Notes: generated by a model from the sequence alone, not told the origin. Shown: positions 1-13,181, counted from the first letter of the stretch. The stretch is 49,115 bases of DNA from an uncultured Marinobacter sp. (GCF_913055835.1 NZ_CAJXKQ010000035.1:1-49115); one strand, 5' to 3'. Program-made: numbers and translations.

Positions 1-158
1 ATGGTACGAACAATGCCGTCACCCAGCTGCTGCTGGACTTCCAGAGTTGTTTCGCCACCTTCAAGCAGCAGTGCGTCATATACTTTGGGTACGGAGTCAC
101 GTGGGAATTCCACGTCGATAACCGCGCCAATGATCTGAACGATTTGTCCGCTACTCAT
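1..158 (-). CDS. atpD: F1 ATP synthase subunit beta (5' end only, partial)
   Basis: This is the N-terminal 52 codons of the catalytic beta subunit of F1Fo ATP synthase; the rest lies beyond the left edge. The ATG is at 158 and the translation begins [18 protein letters not shown], the usual beta-subunit beta-barrel start. It follows atpG by 55 bases on the same strand, which is the standard atp operon order. The Walker motifs are not in the window, so the call rests on the N-terminal sequence and the position. Confidence 0.95.
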   Translation of the reverse strand, partial: MSSGQIVQIIGAVIDVEFPRDSVPKVYDALLLEGGETTLEVQQQLGDGIVRT

Positions 159-213
159 GCTCGGTTCCTCGTTATCTTGATAGTCAATAAAACCAGTTGG
201 ATTGTGGGCTGGA

Positions 214-1077
214 TCAGACCGAAGCGGCGCCGCTCACAATCTCCGATATCTCTTGGGTAATGGCTGCCTGACGCGCCTTGTTATAAGCCAGCTGAAGCTC
301 GTCGATAATGCTACCGGCGTTGTCAGTTGCGCTCTTCATGGCGATCATCCGGGCTGCCTGTTCACATGCCAGATTTTCTACCACACCCTGGTACACCTGG
401 GATTCAATAAAACGTGGCAGAAGGCCATCGAGGATCTGCCTGGCATCGGGCTCGTAGAGATAATCCCACTGGTTCTTGATCTCTTCTTCGTCTTCGCTCT
501 CCGGCAGGGGCAGAAGCTGCTCCACCTTCGGGCTTTGGGTCATGGTGTTAACGAACTCGTTACTGACCACGTACAAGCGATCAATCTTTCCTTCCGAGAA
601 CGCATCCAGCATAACCTTGACGTTGCCGATGAGTTTTTCAGAGCTCGGGCTGTCCCCCAGATGGGTCAGCGCCGCGACGACATTGCCGCCGTAGCTCCGG
701 AAAAAGGAAGCCCCTTTCTGCCCGATGGCGCACAGATCGGTTTCCACTCCTTTTTCTTTCCACGCTTTCATTTCACGGACAAGCGCTTTGAACAGGTTAA
801 TGTTCAGACCACCGCAGAGGCCACGATCAGTTGACACCACGATATAGCCCACGCGCTTGACCTCGCGCTCGACCATGAACGGGTGCTTGTACTGAGCATT
901 CGCCTTGGCAATGTGCCCGATCACCTGACGCATCTTGTCGGCATACGGGCGGGTTGCCTGCATGCGCTCCTGAGCCTTACGCATTTTACTCGCAGCCACC
1001 ATTTCCATGGCGCTGGTGATTTTCTGCGTGCTCTTGATGCTTGATATCTGGTTACGTATTTCTTTGCCGACGGCCAT
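214..1077 (-). CDS. atpG: F1 ATP synthase subunit gamma
   Basis: This is the central rotor shaft of F1, linking proton flow through Fo to ATP synthesis on the alpha3-beta3 head. The protein has 287 residues, normal for the family. The N-terminal helix carries the typical pattern [20 protein letters not shown], and the C-terminal helix (about residues 240-287) has the conserved run [13 protein letters not shown]. It lies between atpA and atpD in the same operon, starting about 75 bases after atpA ends. No oddities were seen. Confidence 0.98.
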   Translation of the reverse strand: MAVGKEIRNQISSIKSTQKITSAMEMVAASKMRKAQERMQATRPYADKMRQVIGHIAKANAQYKHPFMVEREVKRVGYIVVSTDRGLCGGLNINLFKALVREMKAWKEKGVETDLCAIGQKGASFFRSYGGNVVAALTHLGDSPSSEKLIGNVKVMLDAFSEGKIDRLYVVSNEFVNTMTQSPKVEQLLPLPESEDEEEIKNQWDYLYEPDARQILDGLLPRFIESQVYQGVVENLACEQAARMIAMKSATDNAGSIIDELQLAYNKARQAAITQEISEIVSGAASV

Positions 1078-1152
1078 AACTCACTGCCTTCTCAAGTTAG
1101 ACACTCGTTGCTACGAAAAGCGGCCCGCGACAGTTGCCGCAGGCCCGTTTTC

Positions 1153-2697
1153 TTACCAGCTCTGAGTGGTCTTGAATTTCTCAAGTGCAGCTTTGAGGCC
1201 GGCAGCGATTTCGTCGTTGTAATCGCCTTTCTCGTTGATCTTGTCGAGGAGGTCTTTCTGCTCGGAGCGCATCCAGTCGAGCATCTGCGCTTCAAACTTC
1301 ACTACCTTGTCGACATCAACGTCGTCCAGGAAGCCTTCGTTGGCTGCAAACAGAACCGTACCCATTTCAGCCACAGACATCGGGCTGTACTGGTTCTGCT
1401 TCATGAGTTCCGTTACACGCTGACCGTGCTCAAGCTGCTGACGGGTTGCTTCGTCGAGGTCGGAAGCAAACTGTGCGAAAGCGGCCAGTTCACGATACTG
1501 GGCCAGAGCCAGACGGATGTTACCGCCGAGCTTCTTCATGATCTTGGTCTGGGCCGAACCACCTACCCTGGATACGGAGATACCGGCGTTCATCGCCGGA
1601 CGGATACCGGAGTTGAACAGGTTGGTTTCCAGGAAGATCTGACCGTCGGTAATGGAGATTACGTTGGTCGGTACGAACGCGGACACGTCACCAGCCTGGG
1701 TTTCAATGATCGGCAGGGCGGTCAGGGAACCGGTCTTGCCTTTCACTTCACCATTGGTCAGCTGCTCAACGTAATCAGCGTTTACACGGGACGCACGTTC
1801 CAGCAGACGGGAGTGCAGGTAGAATACGTCACCCGGATATGCTTCACGGCCTGGCGGACGACGCAGCAGCAGGGAGATCTGGCGGTAAGCCACGGCCTGC
1901 TTGGACAGATCATCATAGATGATCAGGGCGTCTTCGCCACGGTCACGGAAGTATTCACCCATGGAAGTACCGGAGTACGGAGCCAGGAACTGCATCGCTG
2001 CAGGATCGGCGGCACCGGCGGCAACCACGATGGTGTGATCCATCGCACCGTGCTCTTCCAGCTTGCGCACAACGGCAGCGATGGAAGACTGCTTCTGACC
2101 GACGGCAACATAGATACACTTGATGCCGGTGTCTTTCTGGTTGATGATCGCGTCGATGGCGACAGCGGTCTTACCGATCTGACGGTCACCGATGATCAGC
2201 TCACGCTGGCCGCGACCGATCGGCACCATGGTGTCGATTGCCTTCAGACCAGTCTGAACCGGCTCATCAACGGACTGACGCGCGATAACGCCCGGTGCAA
2301 CCTTCTCAACCGGAGAGGTCAGGTCGGTACCAAGGTCGCCCTTGCCGTCGATGGGGTTACCCAGAGCGTCAACAACGCGGCCCATCAGTTCCGGACCAAC
2401 CGGTACTTCCAGGATGCGGCCGGTGCAACGAACTTTCTGGCCTTCGGCCAGATCTTCGTAATCACCCAGCACAACCGCACCAACGGAATCACGCTCCAGG
2501 TTCAGAGCCATACCGAAAGTGCCGTTGGCAAATTCAATCATCTCACCGTACATAACGTCGGCAAGACCGTGGATCAGCACGATACCGTCGGAAACCGACA
2601 GGATCGTACCTTCGTTCTTTGCTTCGGAAGAGATATCGAGTTTTTCGATTCTCTTCTTGATGATGTCACTGATCTCGGATGGATTCAGTTGCTGCAT
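1153..2697 (-). CDS. atpA: F1 ATP synthase subunit alpha
   Basis: This is the non-catalytic nucleotide-binding subunit of the F1 head. At 514 residues it is full length. The Walker A loop reads GDRQIGKT near residue 170, where many homologues have GDRQTGKT; the change lies in the variable part of the motif and the GKT is intact. The region around residues 340-380 with [14 protein letters not shown] is a family hallmark. It lies between atpH and atpG on the same strand. A 558-codon open frame on the opposite strand is a shadow. Confidence 0.98.
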   Translation of the reverse strand: MQQLNPSEISDIIKKRIEKLDISSEAKNEGTILSVSDGIVLIHGLADVMYGEMIEFANGTFGMALNLERDSVGAVVLGDYEDLAEGQKVRCTGRILEVPVGPELMGRVVDALGNPIDGKGDLGTDLTSPVEKVAPGVIARQSVDEPVQTGLKAIDTMVPIGRGQRELIIGDRQIGKTAVAIDAIINQKDTGIKCIYVAVGQKQSSIAAVVRKLEEHGAMDHTIVVAAGAADPAAMQFLAPYSGTSMGEYFRDRGEDALIIYDDLSKQAVAYRQISLLLRRPPGREAYPGDVFYLHSRLLERASRVNADYVEQLTNGEVKGKTGSLTALPIIETQAGDVSAFVPTNVISITDGQIFLETNLFNSGIRPAMNAGISVSRVGGSAQTKIMKKLGGNIRLALAQYRELAAFAQFASDLDEATRQQLEHGQRVTELMKQNQYSPMSVAEMGTVLFAANEGFLDDVDVDKVVKFEAQMLDWMRSEQKDLLDKINEKGDYNDEIAAGLKAALEKFKTTQSW

Positions 2698-2725
2698 GCC
2701 AATATCCTCAAACCTTGTGCTGAAA

Positions 2726-3262
2726 TCAGGAGCCCAGAGCGTCGGCCAGCTTGGTCAGCTTTCCGCGTACAGATGCGTCAATGACCAGATCGCCGGTGCG
2801 AATAATCACGCCGCCAATCAGAGACTTGTCCAGTGACGCTGCGAGTGACACTTGCCGCTCGAGTTTCTTCGAAAGTGCCTGGGCGAGCTTCTGTTGGTGT
2901 TCGTCCGTCAGCTCGAAAGCCGCGGTAACTTCGATATCAACAGTGCGCTCCAGATCAGCCCGGTACGTGTTGAAGAGCGCTGCAATCTCAGGAAGAAGAG
3001 TCAGCCGGCGGTTTTCAGCCAGTACAGCGAAAAAGTTGCGGACCTGATCGGTGACGCCGTCTTCAGCGACCTCCAGAATCAGTTCTGCCTTCTTCTGCTC
3101 TTCCAGACCCGGATTCGCGAGAAGCTGTCGAATGTCTTTGTTCGCGGTGACCTGCCCGGCAATTGTCAGCACCTGGGACCACTCAGCCAGCTGTTCATGC
3201 TCCTGAGCGGCAGTAAATGCTGCCTTTGCGTAGGGACGGGCCAGCGTTCTCAGTTCTGCCAT
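2726..3262 (-). CDS. atpH: F1Fo ATP synthase subunit delta
   Basis: This peripheral stalk subunit (OSCP-like) joins the b dimer to the top of F1. It has 178 residues. It begins [16 protein letters not shown], the conserved first helix of the family, and ends with the beta-rich part [20 protein letters not shown], also typical. It sits between atpF (15 bases upstream) and atpA (28 bases downstream) in the operon. Confidence 0.97.
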   Translation of the reverse strand: MAELRTLARPYAKAAFTAAQEHEQLAEWSQVLTIAGQVTANKDIRQLLANPGLEEQKKAELILEVAEDGVTDQVRNFFAVLAENRRLTLLPEIAALFNTYRADLERTVDIEVTAAFELTDEHQQKLAQALSKKLERQVSLAASLDKSLIGGVIIRTGDLVIDASVRGKLTKLADALGS

Positions 3263-3277
3263 GATGAACCTCGTCGT

Positions 3278-3748
3278 TTAAAGTTCTGCCGCCAGTTTTT
3301 CCAACATCTCGTTGTGCTTGGAGGCATCGACAGAGGTTTCCAGGATCTTCTCAGCACCGGCAACGGCAATGGTGGCAATTTCTGCACGCAATGCGTCACG
3401 AGCCTGATTACGCTCCTGTTCAATTTCGGCCTTGGCCTGCTCAATCAGCTTCTGGCCTTCCTTGCGGGCGTCATCCTTGGATGCTTCCACAATCTGGGCC
3501 GCGCGCTTGTTGGCCTGTTCAATCAGACCAGCAGCTTGCTGCTTGGCTTCACGCAGTTCCTGAGCTGACTTTTCCTGAGCCAGTTCCAGATCGCGCGCAG
3601 CGCGGTCTGAGGCAGCCAGTCCGTCAGCGATCTTCTTTTGACGCTCCTGCAGTGCGGCCATGATTGGCGGCCACACGTATTTCATGCAGAAGACGACAAA
3701 GATAAAGAACGCGATGGCTTGACCAATCATCGTCAAATTAATGTTCAC
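3278..3748 (-). CDS. atpF: Fo ATP synthase subunit b
   Basis: This is the membrane-anchored peripheral stalk subunit. It has 156 residues, with one N-terminal transmembrane segment (about residues 5-25, starting [17 protein letters not shown]) followed by a long charged, Ala/Glu/Lys-rich helix (about 30-150) that would form the coiled-coil dimer. It lies between atpE and atpH. Length and composition are normal for a proteobacterial b subunit. Confidence 0.97.
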   Translation of the reverse strand: MNINLTMIGQAIAFFIFVVFCMKYVWPPIMAALQERQKKIADGLAASDRAARDLELAQEKSAQELREAKQQAAGLIEQANKRAAQIVEASKDDARKEGQKLIEQAKAEIEQERNQARDALRAEIATIAVAGAEKILETSVDASKHNEMLEKLAAEL

Positions 3749-3817
3749 GTCTTCACCTCTCGCCTGTTTTGTTAAGAATCATCTGACCGGGGCAAAACCC
3801 CGGCTCTGGCGACTCGA

Positions 3818-4090
<273 letters not shown>

Positions 4091-4150
4091 TCAGTTAGGT
4101 TTTTCAGTTTAAGGGTTTAGGGTTTAGAACTACGGCTTAATGGTGTCCGA

Positions 4151-5441
<1,291 letters not shown>

Positions 5442-5712
5442 GTTCGTTCCGGAAGTACGGTGCTTTTCGGTCGATGTCGTTTAAAAAGTAAGCAAATACA
5501 CCGATACGAGCGCCGCAGATTATATGTGTTCAATGTGCACGAATCAACAAAACCGGGCGCGGGCTGATCCGTGAAACGCAGCGGAATGACTGGGTTTTGG
5601 CAATTTCAGTCATAAATAGACAGCCGTTCAGTTTTTCACCACTACATGTTGTGTGCATAGCCAGGTACGAACTTTCGTAGGGGGGCCGGAAGGCCGATGA
5701 AACCCCGACGTT
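5442..5712. other. Intergenic region between parB and atpI
   Basis: This 271-base gap holds the atp promoter in its right-hand part as read from atpI (5519-5547). A short GGCC-ggaa-GGCC hairpin at 5684-5695, just after the parB stop, lacks a T tract, so I do not call it a terminator. I see no small gene here. Confidence 0.6.
5519..5547 (-). promoter_or_regulatory. Sigma70-type promoter of the atp operon
   Basis: Read on the minus strand there is a -35 element TTGATT (5547-5542), a 17-base spacer and a perfect -10 element TATAAT (5524-5519). It faces atpI, whose ATG is at 5441, leaving a leader of about 70 bases. The match to the housekeeping consensus is close. Transcription start was not measured. 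Confidence 0.75.
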
Positions 5713-6600
5713 TTATTTGATATGGCCCAGAATGCCATCGAGCTCGTCCAGAGAGCTGTATTCGATCACTAACTTGCCTTTGCCACGCTGGCCATGATCG
5801 ATGGACACGCGAGCCCCCAGTCGTTCTGCCAGATCGTCCTGCAGGGCGCGAATATTGGGATCCACGGTGCCTTTTTTCCGGGATTTGCTGTCCGGAGTTT
5901 CCTGTTGCACACGCCGAACCAGGGCCTCGGTCTGGCGGACCGAGAGGGATTTGGCGACCACCTGTTTGGCTACCTGCATCTGCAGTTCCGGGGCCAGGGT
6001 CAGCATCGCCCGGCCATGGCCCATTTCCAGATCACCATGCTCGAGCATGATACGAACATCTTCAGACAAACCGATCAGTCGCAGCAGGTTGGTGATGGTG
6101 GTGCGGGACTTTCCTACGGCTTCGGCCACCTGGGCCTGGGTCAGGCCAAACTCATCCTGCAGGCGCTGGAGAGCGAAGGCTTCTTCAATGGGATTGAGGT
6201 TTTCGCGCTGGATGTTCTCGATCAGCGCCATGGCGATGGCGGCTTCATCGGGGACATCCCGGATGATGGCAGGGATGCTGTCCAGCTCGGCCATCTGGGT
6301 GGCGCGCCAGCGACGTTCACCGGCAATCAGTTCATAGCGACCTTCCGCAATGGGACGCACCACGACCGGTTGCATCACCCCTTGCTGGCGAATGGAATCG
6401 GCCAGTTCCTGCAGGGCTGCAGGGTCCATATCACGCCTGGGTTGATACCGGCCACGCTGGATCAGATCAATGGGAACTTCGCGGAGCTCACCATCGTGGT
6501 CTTTCAGCTCCTGGTCAAGGTTGACCTTGGAGCCTGCCAGCAGGGCGCCCAGTCCACGCTCACCCAATCCTCGTTTCTTCGCCGCCATGGTGTCAGTCAT
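5713..6600 (-). CDS. parB: Chromosome partitioning protein ParB
   Basis: This CTP-dependent DNA clamp loads at parS and marks the origin for segregation. It has 295 residues. The N-terminus has the ParA-contacting RGLG-type motif; the CTP-binding ParB/Srx domain contains GERRWRA at residues 94-100; the helix-turn-helix (LTQAQVAEAVGKSRTTITNL) is at about 153-172; a dimerisation domain is at the C-terminus. A GGGAAG ribosome site lies just before the ATG at 6600; an ATG at 6588 is also possible. It follows parA by 48 bases. Two matching parS sites lie about 24 kb away in recF. Confidence 0.97.
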   Translation of the reverse strand: MTDTMAAKKRGLGERGLGALLAGSKVNLDQELKDHDGELREVPIDLIQRGRYQPRRDMDPAALQELADSIRQQGVMQPVVVRPIAEGRYELIAGERRWRATQMAELDSIPAIIRDVPDEAAIAMALIENIQRENLNPIEEAFALQRLQDEFGLTQAQVAEAVGKSRTTITNLLRLIGLSEDVRIMLEHGDLEMGHGRAMLTLAPELQMQVAKQVVAKSLSVRQTEALVRRVQQETPDSKSRKKGTVDPNIRALQDDLAERLGARVSIDHGQRGKGKLVIEYSSLDELDGILGHIK

Positions 6601-6648
6601 TCTTCCCGTTGAAAATCGTTGTACTTAAGTGAGTGACAGGGCGGTATG

Positions 6649-7443
6649 TTACACCGCAACCGGCGCGGATGTCTTTTTTGAACCATGGCGACGCACCATC
6701 TCGCCGGCCAGGGCCAGGTAGGCGATGGCACCCTTGGACGCCCGGTCGTACTTCAGGGCCGGCACGCCGTAGCTGGGCGCCTCGGCCAGGCGGACATTGC
6801 GGGGAATCACCGCACGGTAGACCTTATCGCCAAAGTACTCGCTCAACTGGCCGGACACATCGAGCGTCAGGCTGTTCCGGGGGTCATACATGGTGCGCAG
6901 AATCCCCTCCACCTGCAGATTCGGGTTCACGGTTTCCTGAATTTGCTCAACGGTGTTCATCAGCGCGGCCAGTCCTTCCAATGCGTAGTACTCACACTGC
7001 ATGGGAATCAGTACCGAGTCGGCCGCCGAGAGGGCATTCACCGTCAACAGGCTGAGTGATGGCGGGCAATCAATCAGGATGTAATCATAGTTGTCGCGAA
7101 CCGTGTTCAACGCCAGTCGCAGGCGATGTTCACGACCAATCTCGTTCATCAGCTCGACTTCGGCGGCGGTCAGGTCGCCGTTGGCCGGCAGGATATCGAA
7201 ACCCGAGGCTTCCGCGGGAATGATCACCTCTGCGGCGCTGGCACGCTTGGTCAGCATGTCGTAGCCGGACAGTTCCAGTGCATTCTTATCCACACCGCTG
7301 CCCATGGTAGCGTTGCCCTGAGGATCCATATCCACCAGCAGCACCCGGCGTTTGGTGGCGGCCAGGGAGGCGGCAAGGTTGACGCAGGTGGTGGTTTTGC
7401 CCACACCGCCTTTCTGATTGGTCACTGCAATCACGCGCGCCAT
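6649..7443 (-). CDS. parA: Chromosome partitioning ATPase ParA (Soj)
   Basis: This Walker-type ATPase works with ParB to move newly copied origins. It has 264 residues. The deviant Walker A motif KGGVGKT is at residues 11-17, with its signature first Lys, and the Walker B-like stretch YILIDCPPSLSLLT is also intact. It is a chromosomal Soj type, with no N-terminal helix-turn-helix. Gene order rsmG-parA-parB with short gaps suggests one transcript. Confidence 0.97.
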   Translation of the reverse strand: MARVIAVTNQKGGVGKTTTCVNLAASLAATKRRVLLVDMDPQGNATMGSGVDKNALELSGYDMLTKRASAAEVIIPAEASGFDILPANGDLTAAEVELMNEIGREHRLRLALNTVRDNYDYILIDCPPSLSLLTVNALSAADSVLIPMQCEYYALEGLAALMNTVEQIQETVNPNLQVEGILRTMYDPRNSLTLDVSGQLSEYFGDKVYRAVIPRNVRLAEAPSYGVPALKYDRASKGAIAYLALAGEMVRRHGSKKTSAPVAV

Positions 7444-7493
7444 GTCCTGCCTCCTTGTTTCTGGGTTAGCGATGTTGAACTTCGACTGCCGTA

Positions 7494-8138
7494 CTACCGG
7501 GAATTCGCGGCCCGGGCGACCACCAGCAGATGGCGTTCGCCATCGGCACCGGGAACGTCCAGGGAATGGCTGGATTTTACCTGCCAGCCAGCCGGGAGGG
7601 CAGCCACTTCATCATCCGGAAACTGACCTTTCATGGCAAGGAACTCGCCCTCATTTGCCAACAGATCGCCGCACCAGTTCACCAGGTTCTCCAACGCGGT
7701 AAAGGCGCGGCTGCTGATCTGGACGAAGGGTTCTGCGGGGCTGCAATCTTCCGCCCGGCCATGAATCACCTCGACGTTTTTCAGGCCCAACTCCAGTACA
7801 CACTGATTGAGAAAGCGGGTTTTCTTGCCGTTGCTGTCGAGCAGGGTAAAGCGTTTTTCCGGCAGGGCGATCGCCAGGGGGATGCCGGGCAGACCGCCGC
7901 CTGCACCAACATCCAGCAGATGCTCCGTGGTGACCCAGGGCAGAATACTCAGGCTATCGAGCAATTGCCGGGACACCATCTCCCGCTCGTCACGCACGGC
8001 GGTGAGATTGTAGGCCCGGTTCCATTTGTTGAGCAGGCCGAGGAACGCCAGCAGCTTTTCCTGGCGATCCTCGGCCAGGGACAGGCCCATCGCGGCCAGT
8101 CCATCCCGGAGCTGGCCATGCCACAGTGAATTGGTCAT
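7494..8138 (-). CDS. rsmG: 16S rRNA m7G527 methyltransferase RsmG (GidB)
   Basis: RsmG uses S-adenosylmethionine to methylate N7 of G527 in 16S rRNA. It has 214 residues. The SAM-binding motif I reads LLDVGAGGGLPGIPLA at about residues 74-89, and NKWNRAYNLTAVRD upstream is the typical N-terminal signature. It starts 9 bases after the mnmG stop, so the two are likely cotranscribed. Confidence 0.97.
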   Translation of the reverse strand: MTNSLWHGQLRDGLAAMGLSLAEDRQEKLLAFLGLLNKWNRAYNLTAVRDEREMVSRQLLDSLSILPWVTTEHLLDVGAGGGLPGIPLAIALPEKRFTLLDSNGKKTRFLNQCVLELGLKNVEVIHGRAEDCSPAEPFVQISSRAFTALENLVNWCGDLLANEGEFLAMKGQFPDDEVAALPAGWQVKSSHSLDVPGADGERHLLVVARAANSR

Positions 8139-8147
8139 GGGCGCAGG

Positions 8148-10034
<1,887 letters not shown>

Positions 10035-10373
10035 AGCTCACCTCGGAAATCGGGGGGATAAATAGGGCGGCGAGTATAACGCCTCACCCGGAAAATTGCA
10101 GTCAGGATGTGCAAATTTTAACCAGAGACAATCCCGGTTAAAAGCGGCATGGCCGGCACACCGGCCTGGCAAGAGGTTTTTACGAGCCAAAAGGCATAGT
10201 GGAAAACCGAAATTTATGGCTTTTCAGACGCTTGGATCACTCTTCTCAGAAAAGTTTTCAAGAAAGTTATCCACATGAAGGACTACTTATTAAACACCCT
10301 AATTTATTAATTAAGCTTTTGTTTTATATGATTATTTTATAATTCATCCGGCGTGTTTCCGCAGGTTTTCCAA
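10035..10373. other. AT-rich intergenic region with DnaA boxes (origin-like)
   Basis: This 339-base gap holds no plausible gene. Positions 10291-10350 are about 80% A+T (12 G/C in 60), far above the surroundings. A perfect DnaA box TTATCCACA is at 10267-10275, and a second in the same orientation starts at 10378 inside the end of the next gene. It lies directly upstream of mnmG, where the E. coli origin sits. Whether it replicates, regulates mnmG or titrates DnaA cannot be told from sequence. Confidence 0.5.
10267..10275 (+). promoter_or_regulatory. DnaA box (perfect 9-mer)
   Basis: TTATCCACA matches the high-affinity DnaA consensus exactly. It flanks the left side of the AT-rich stretch upstream of mnmG. 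Confidence 0.7.
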
Positions 10374-11675
10374 TTAATTATCCACAGATTGTGCTGCCGT
10401 TTTTCGCCGAAGCCGCCAGACCACCAGTAAAACCGCACCATTCAGGAGGGACAGCAGCAGGAAAAACCCGGGAATGCTGAACTGCAACACACCCAGCACC
10501 ACAATTCCGGCCAGGGCACTCACCACCATGAACAACGCGTTGATGACATTCAGCGCAGCGATGATACGGGCACGTTTCGCATGTGGGGTTTCGTGCTGGA
10601 TGAAGGCATACAAAGGCACTATGAACAGACCGCCACAGATACCGATGCCCACCAGATCCACCAACACCCTGAGGTAGACGGGATCGGTCAACAGGGTCAG
10701 CCAGGTTGAGGCCACGGGATCGTCGGGCACCGCAAAGTACAGATCAATACCAAACAGACTCAGCCCCAGAGCGCCCCAGGGCACCGGTGCCAGGGTAATC
10801 CGGTGTTTGGTGAGCCGCTCACACATCATGGCGCCGATGGAGATACCGATGGTGAACATGGCGAGCAACAGGGTGACAACGGTTTCATCGCCCAGCAGAT
10901 TGGTGCGGGCAAAGTTGGGAAACTGGGTCAGGTAGGCAGCGCCAAGAAACCAGAACCAGGAGATGGTCAACACCGCCAGCAACACCTGGCGACGCTCGGC
11001 CGCCAGGGCCATCAGCCGCCAGGTTTCCACCACCGGCCGGAAACGCACCGTGACACCGGAACCGTCGGGTTCGGTGGCCGGCACCTGGCGTGCCGCCAGA
11101 TAACCAAGCACCGCCATCACCACTACAGCAATCGCCGTCAGGCGCGCAGCGGTTTCGAACCCCATCAGCAGGCCCGCGGCAATGGTGCCCAACAGAATGG
11201 CAACAAAGGTGCCCATACCGACCAGACCGTTGCCGCCCACCAGTTCATCATCCGCCAGCACCTGGGGCAGGATGGCGTATTTGACCGGACCGAAGAAGGT
11301 GGACTGGGTGCCCATCAGAAACAACAGTAACAGTAACAACTCATACCAGCCGAACCATAGCCCAACCGCCGCAACAGACATGATCACGATCTCTGCCAGC
11401 TTCACATTCCGGATGATTCTGGATTTTTCATAGCGGTCCGCCATTTCGCCGGCAATGCCGGAAAACAGGAAGAACGGCAGGATAAACAGGAAGGCCGCCA
11501 GGTTGACCACCACATTCACCGACAGACCCATCAAACCGCCAGCACTGTAGGTGATCAGCAGCAGCAACGCGTTCTTGAACAGGTTGTCGTTGAAGGCGCC
11601 GGAGAACTGGGTCAGGTAGAACGGCAGGAAGCGGCGTTGACCAAGCAGACGGAACTGACTTTTTGATGGCATCAC
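10374..11675 (-). CDS. MFS transporter, LplT-like (putative lysophospholipid transporter)
   Basis: This is a 12-helix-type major facilitator protein of 433 residues, hydrophobic throughout. The N-terminus FLPFYLTQFSGAFNDNLFKNALL is the hallmark of the LplT branch, which in E. coli flips lysophospholipids inward, and which elsewhere is fused to or beside acyltransferase domains. FGPVKYAILPQVL is also typical of this branch. No acyltransferase neighbour is present here, so the substrate is an inference. It is divergent from the EAL gene and is the first gene of the block separating mnmG from mnmE. Confidence 0.8.
   Translation of the reverse strand: MMPSKSQFRLLGQRRFLPFYLTQFSGAFNDNLFKNALLLLITYSAGGLMGLSVNVVVNLAAFLFILPFFLFSGIAGEMADRYEKSRIIRNVKLAEIVIMSVAAVGLWFGWYELLLLLLFLMGTQSTFFGPVKYAILPQVLADDELVGGNGLVGMGTFVAILLGTIAAGLLMGFETAARLTAIAVVVMAVLGYLAARQVPATEPDGSGVTVRFRPVVETWRLMALAAERRQVLLAVLTISWFWFLGAAYLTQFPNFARTNLLGDETVVTLLLAMFTIGISIGAMMCERLTKHRITLAPVPWGALGLSLFGIDLYFAVPDDPVASTWLTLLTDPVYLRVLVDLVGIGICGGLFIVPLYAFIQHETPHAKRARIIAALNVINALFMVVSALAGIVVLGVLQFSIPGFFLLLSLLNGAVLLVVWRLRRKTAAQSVDN
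10378..10386 (+). promoter_or_regulatory. DnaA box (perfect 9-mer) at the transporter 3' end
   Basis: TTATCCACA lies in the same orientation as the box at 10267 and on the other side of the AT-rich stretch. It overlaps the last codons of the MFS gene (SVDN, stop). Confidence 0.65.
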
Positions 11676-11903
11676 GAAATCCTGTTTTGGGGCATGACCA
11701 ACCTTTGTGATCGGAAACTGCCCGCATCTGGTGCAAATATCCGCAAATTGATAGCGCCGTTCATTTTTTTGACGGAGTTAATTTAACTTAAATGCTTGAT
11801 TTTTGGCTCTCTGGTACGGAATTCGCTTTACCTGCATGTTCAGACACTCATAAATCATCAGGCCAGGATGGCCAGAACATTGGCAGTATAAAGGTTCCTG
11901 ACC

Positions 11904-13169
11904 ATGAGCAGCGTAGTCCGACTTCCCCGACGCATCTATCGTGGAGCCGAAATAACCCGGGCTCCAGATATGATCAATGACTATGATTTCAGTTCGGTTT
12001 ACCAGCCTATCCTGAGCCCGACCCACCGGAAATTGGTAGGCTACGAAGCCCTGGTAAGGGTAAGGAAAAACAACGAGAGCGTCTCCCCGTTTGCGCTGTT
12101 CGAACAGGCGGAAGCCAAAGACCTGACGGCCGAACTGGACAGACATCTGTTGCAGATTCATCTGGATAACTTTGCCGCAGGCTCACAACCCGTTTGGCTC
12201 TTCCTGAATATTAATCCCGGCACCTGCATTCACCCGGAAGCCTCCCTGGAAAAACTGGCGCTCCAGTGCCAGAGCAGCGGAATCGATCCGGAAAAAGTGG
12301 TTCTGGAACTGGTGGAGACGGCATCCGACAATCCCGAGGCACTGCTGGAATTCATTCTGAAGGCCAAGGCCCATGGTTTCCAGATCGCGATCGACGATTT
12401 TGGTATGGGTGATTCCAATTTTGAGCGCCTGTGGCGCATTAACCCGCTCATCGTGAAGCTCGACCGGAGTCTGTTGGTAAACGCGGAGAACCACAGCCGA
12501 GCCCGAATGCTGCTGGAAAGCCTGGTTAAGATGATTCGCGAGAGCGGCAGCCTGGTGCTTCTGGAAGGCATCGAGAACAGCACGCAAGCTCATATCGCCC
12601 TGCAAACGGAAGCGGACCTGCTGCAGGGTTTTCTGTTTGCCCGGCCAACCAGTCTTCAAGAGCATGAGCCTGAACTGATTGAGCTCGCCTTGAAGGGAGT
12701 TATTGCCGATTCCAGTGAATCTTCGGCCCAGGATATCCGGGACCAGGAGAGCTATTTTCGACTGCTTCGCTTCGAAATTCTGGAAGCCTGCCACTCCCTG
12801 AGCCGGGAGCTACCTTTCAATACAGCCTGTGAAAAGCTGTTGGACGTGGACGGTGTCAAACGCTGTTTCCTGCTCAACGCCCAGGGCATACAACAGGGTA
12901 ATCTTGCCCGGGCCAATCCGGACATCCATCGCGGTAAGTTCAACCCGTTATATCATTCCGCCGGCGCCCGATGGACCCATAGGGAATACTTCCGCAATGC
13001 CCTGGAGCGGCCCCAGCATATCAGCAGTTGTCGACCTTACGTTGGCCTGCCGGATGCAAAACGCACGGTAACCCTCTCAACCATGTTGCCGGGGCAGCGG
13101 GTGTTCTGCGTTGATATCCATCCGGATGAACTATTCGGTGGCCAGCTCGAGTTCCCGGCCACCCTGTGA
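11904..13169 (+). CDS. EAL-domain cyclic-di-GMP phosphodiesterase with C-terminal sensor-like domain
   Basis: The 421-residue protein has an EAL domain at about residues 25-265. The key residues appear present: EAL at 48-50, Asn104 (NIN), Glu138 (LELVE), the DDFG loop with Asp164-Asp165, Lys185 (VKLDRS), Glu221 (EGIE) and Gln241 (QGFLF), so it is probably catalytically active. The remaining 150 residues contain a pattern WTHREYFRNA followed by SCRPYVGLPDAKRTVTLS that resembles Cache/YkuI C-terminal ligand-binding folds. There is no membrane segment, so it should be cytoplasmic. It is monocistronic and converges on the RND gene with a 12-base gap. Confidence 0.88.
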   Translation: MSSVVRLPRRIYRGAEITRAPDMINDYDFSSVYQPILSPTHRKLVGYEALVRVRKNNESVSPFALFEQAEAKDLTAELDRHLLQIHLDNFAAGSQPVWLFLNINPGTCIHPEASLEKLALQCQSSGIDPEKVVLELVETASDNPEALLEFILKAKAHGFQIAIDDFGMGDSNFERLWRINPLIVKLDRSLLVNAENHSRARMLLESLVKMIRESGSLVLLEGIENSTQAHIALQTEADLLQGFLFARPTSLQEHEPELIELALKGVIADSSESSAQDIRDQESYFRLLRFEILEACHSLSRELPFNTACEKLLDVDGVKRCFLLNAQGIQQGNLARANPDIHRGKFNPLYHSAGARWTHREYFRNALERPQHISSCRPYVGLPDAKRTVTLSTMLPGQRVFCVDIHPDELFGGQLEFPATL

Positions 13170-13181
13170 TCAAATAACTGA

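Noticed and set aside
1108..2784. Open reading frame of 558 codons opposite atpA
   Set aside because: It has no recognisable motif, its codon order follows the atpA third-position bias, and atpA is certain. Similar antisense frames opposite mnmG (8187-10061) and gyrB (31238-33103) are rejected for the same reason.
5684..5695. GGCC-ggaa-GGCC hairpin after parB
   Set aside because: The stem is only 4 bp and no T tract follows on either strand, so it is too weak to call a terminator.
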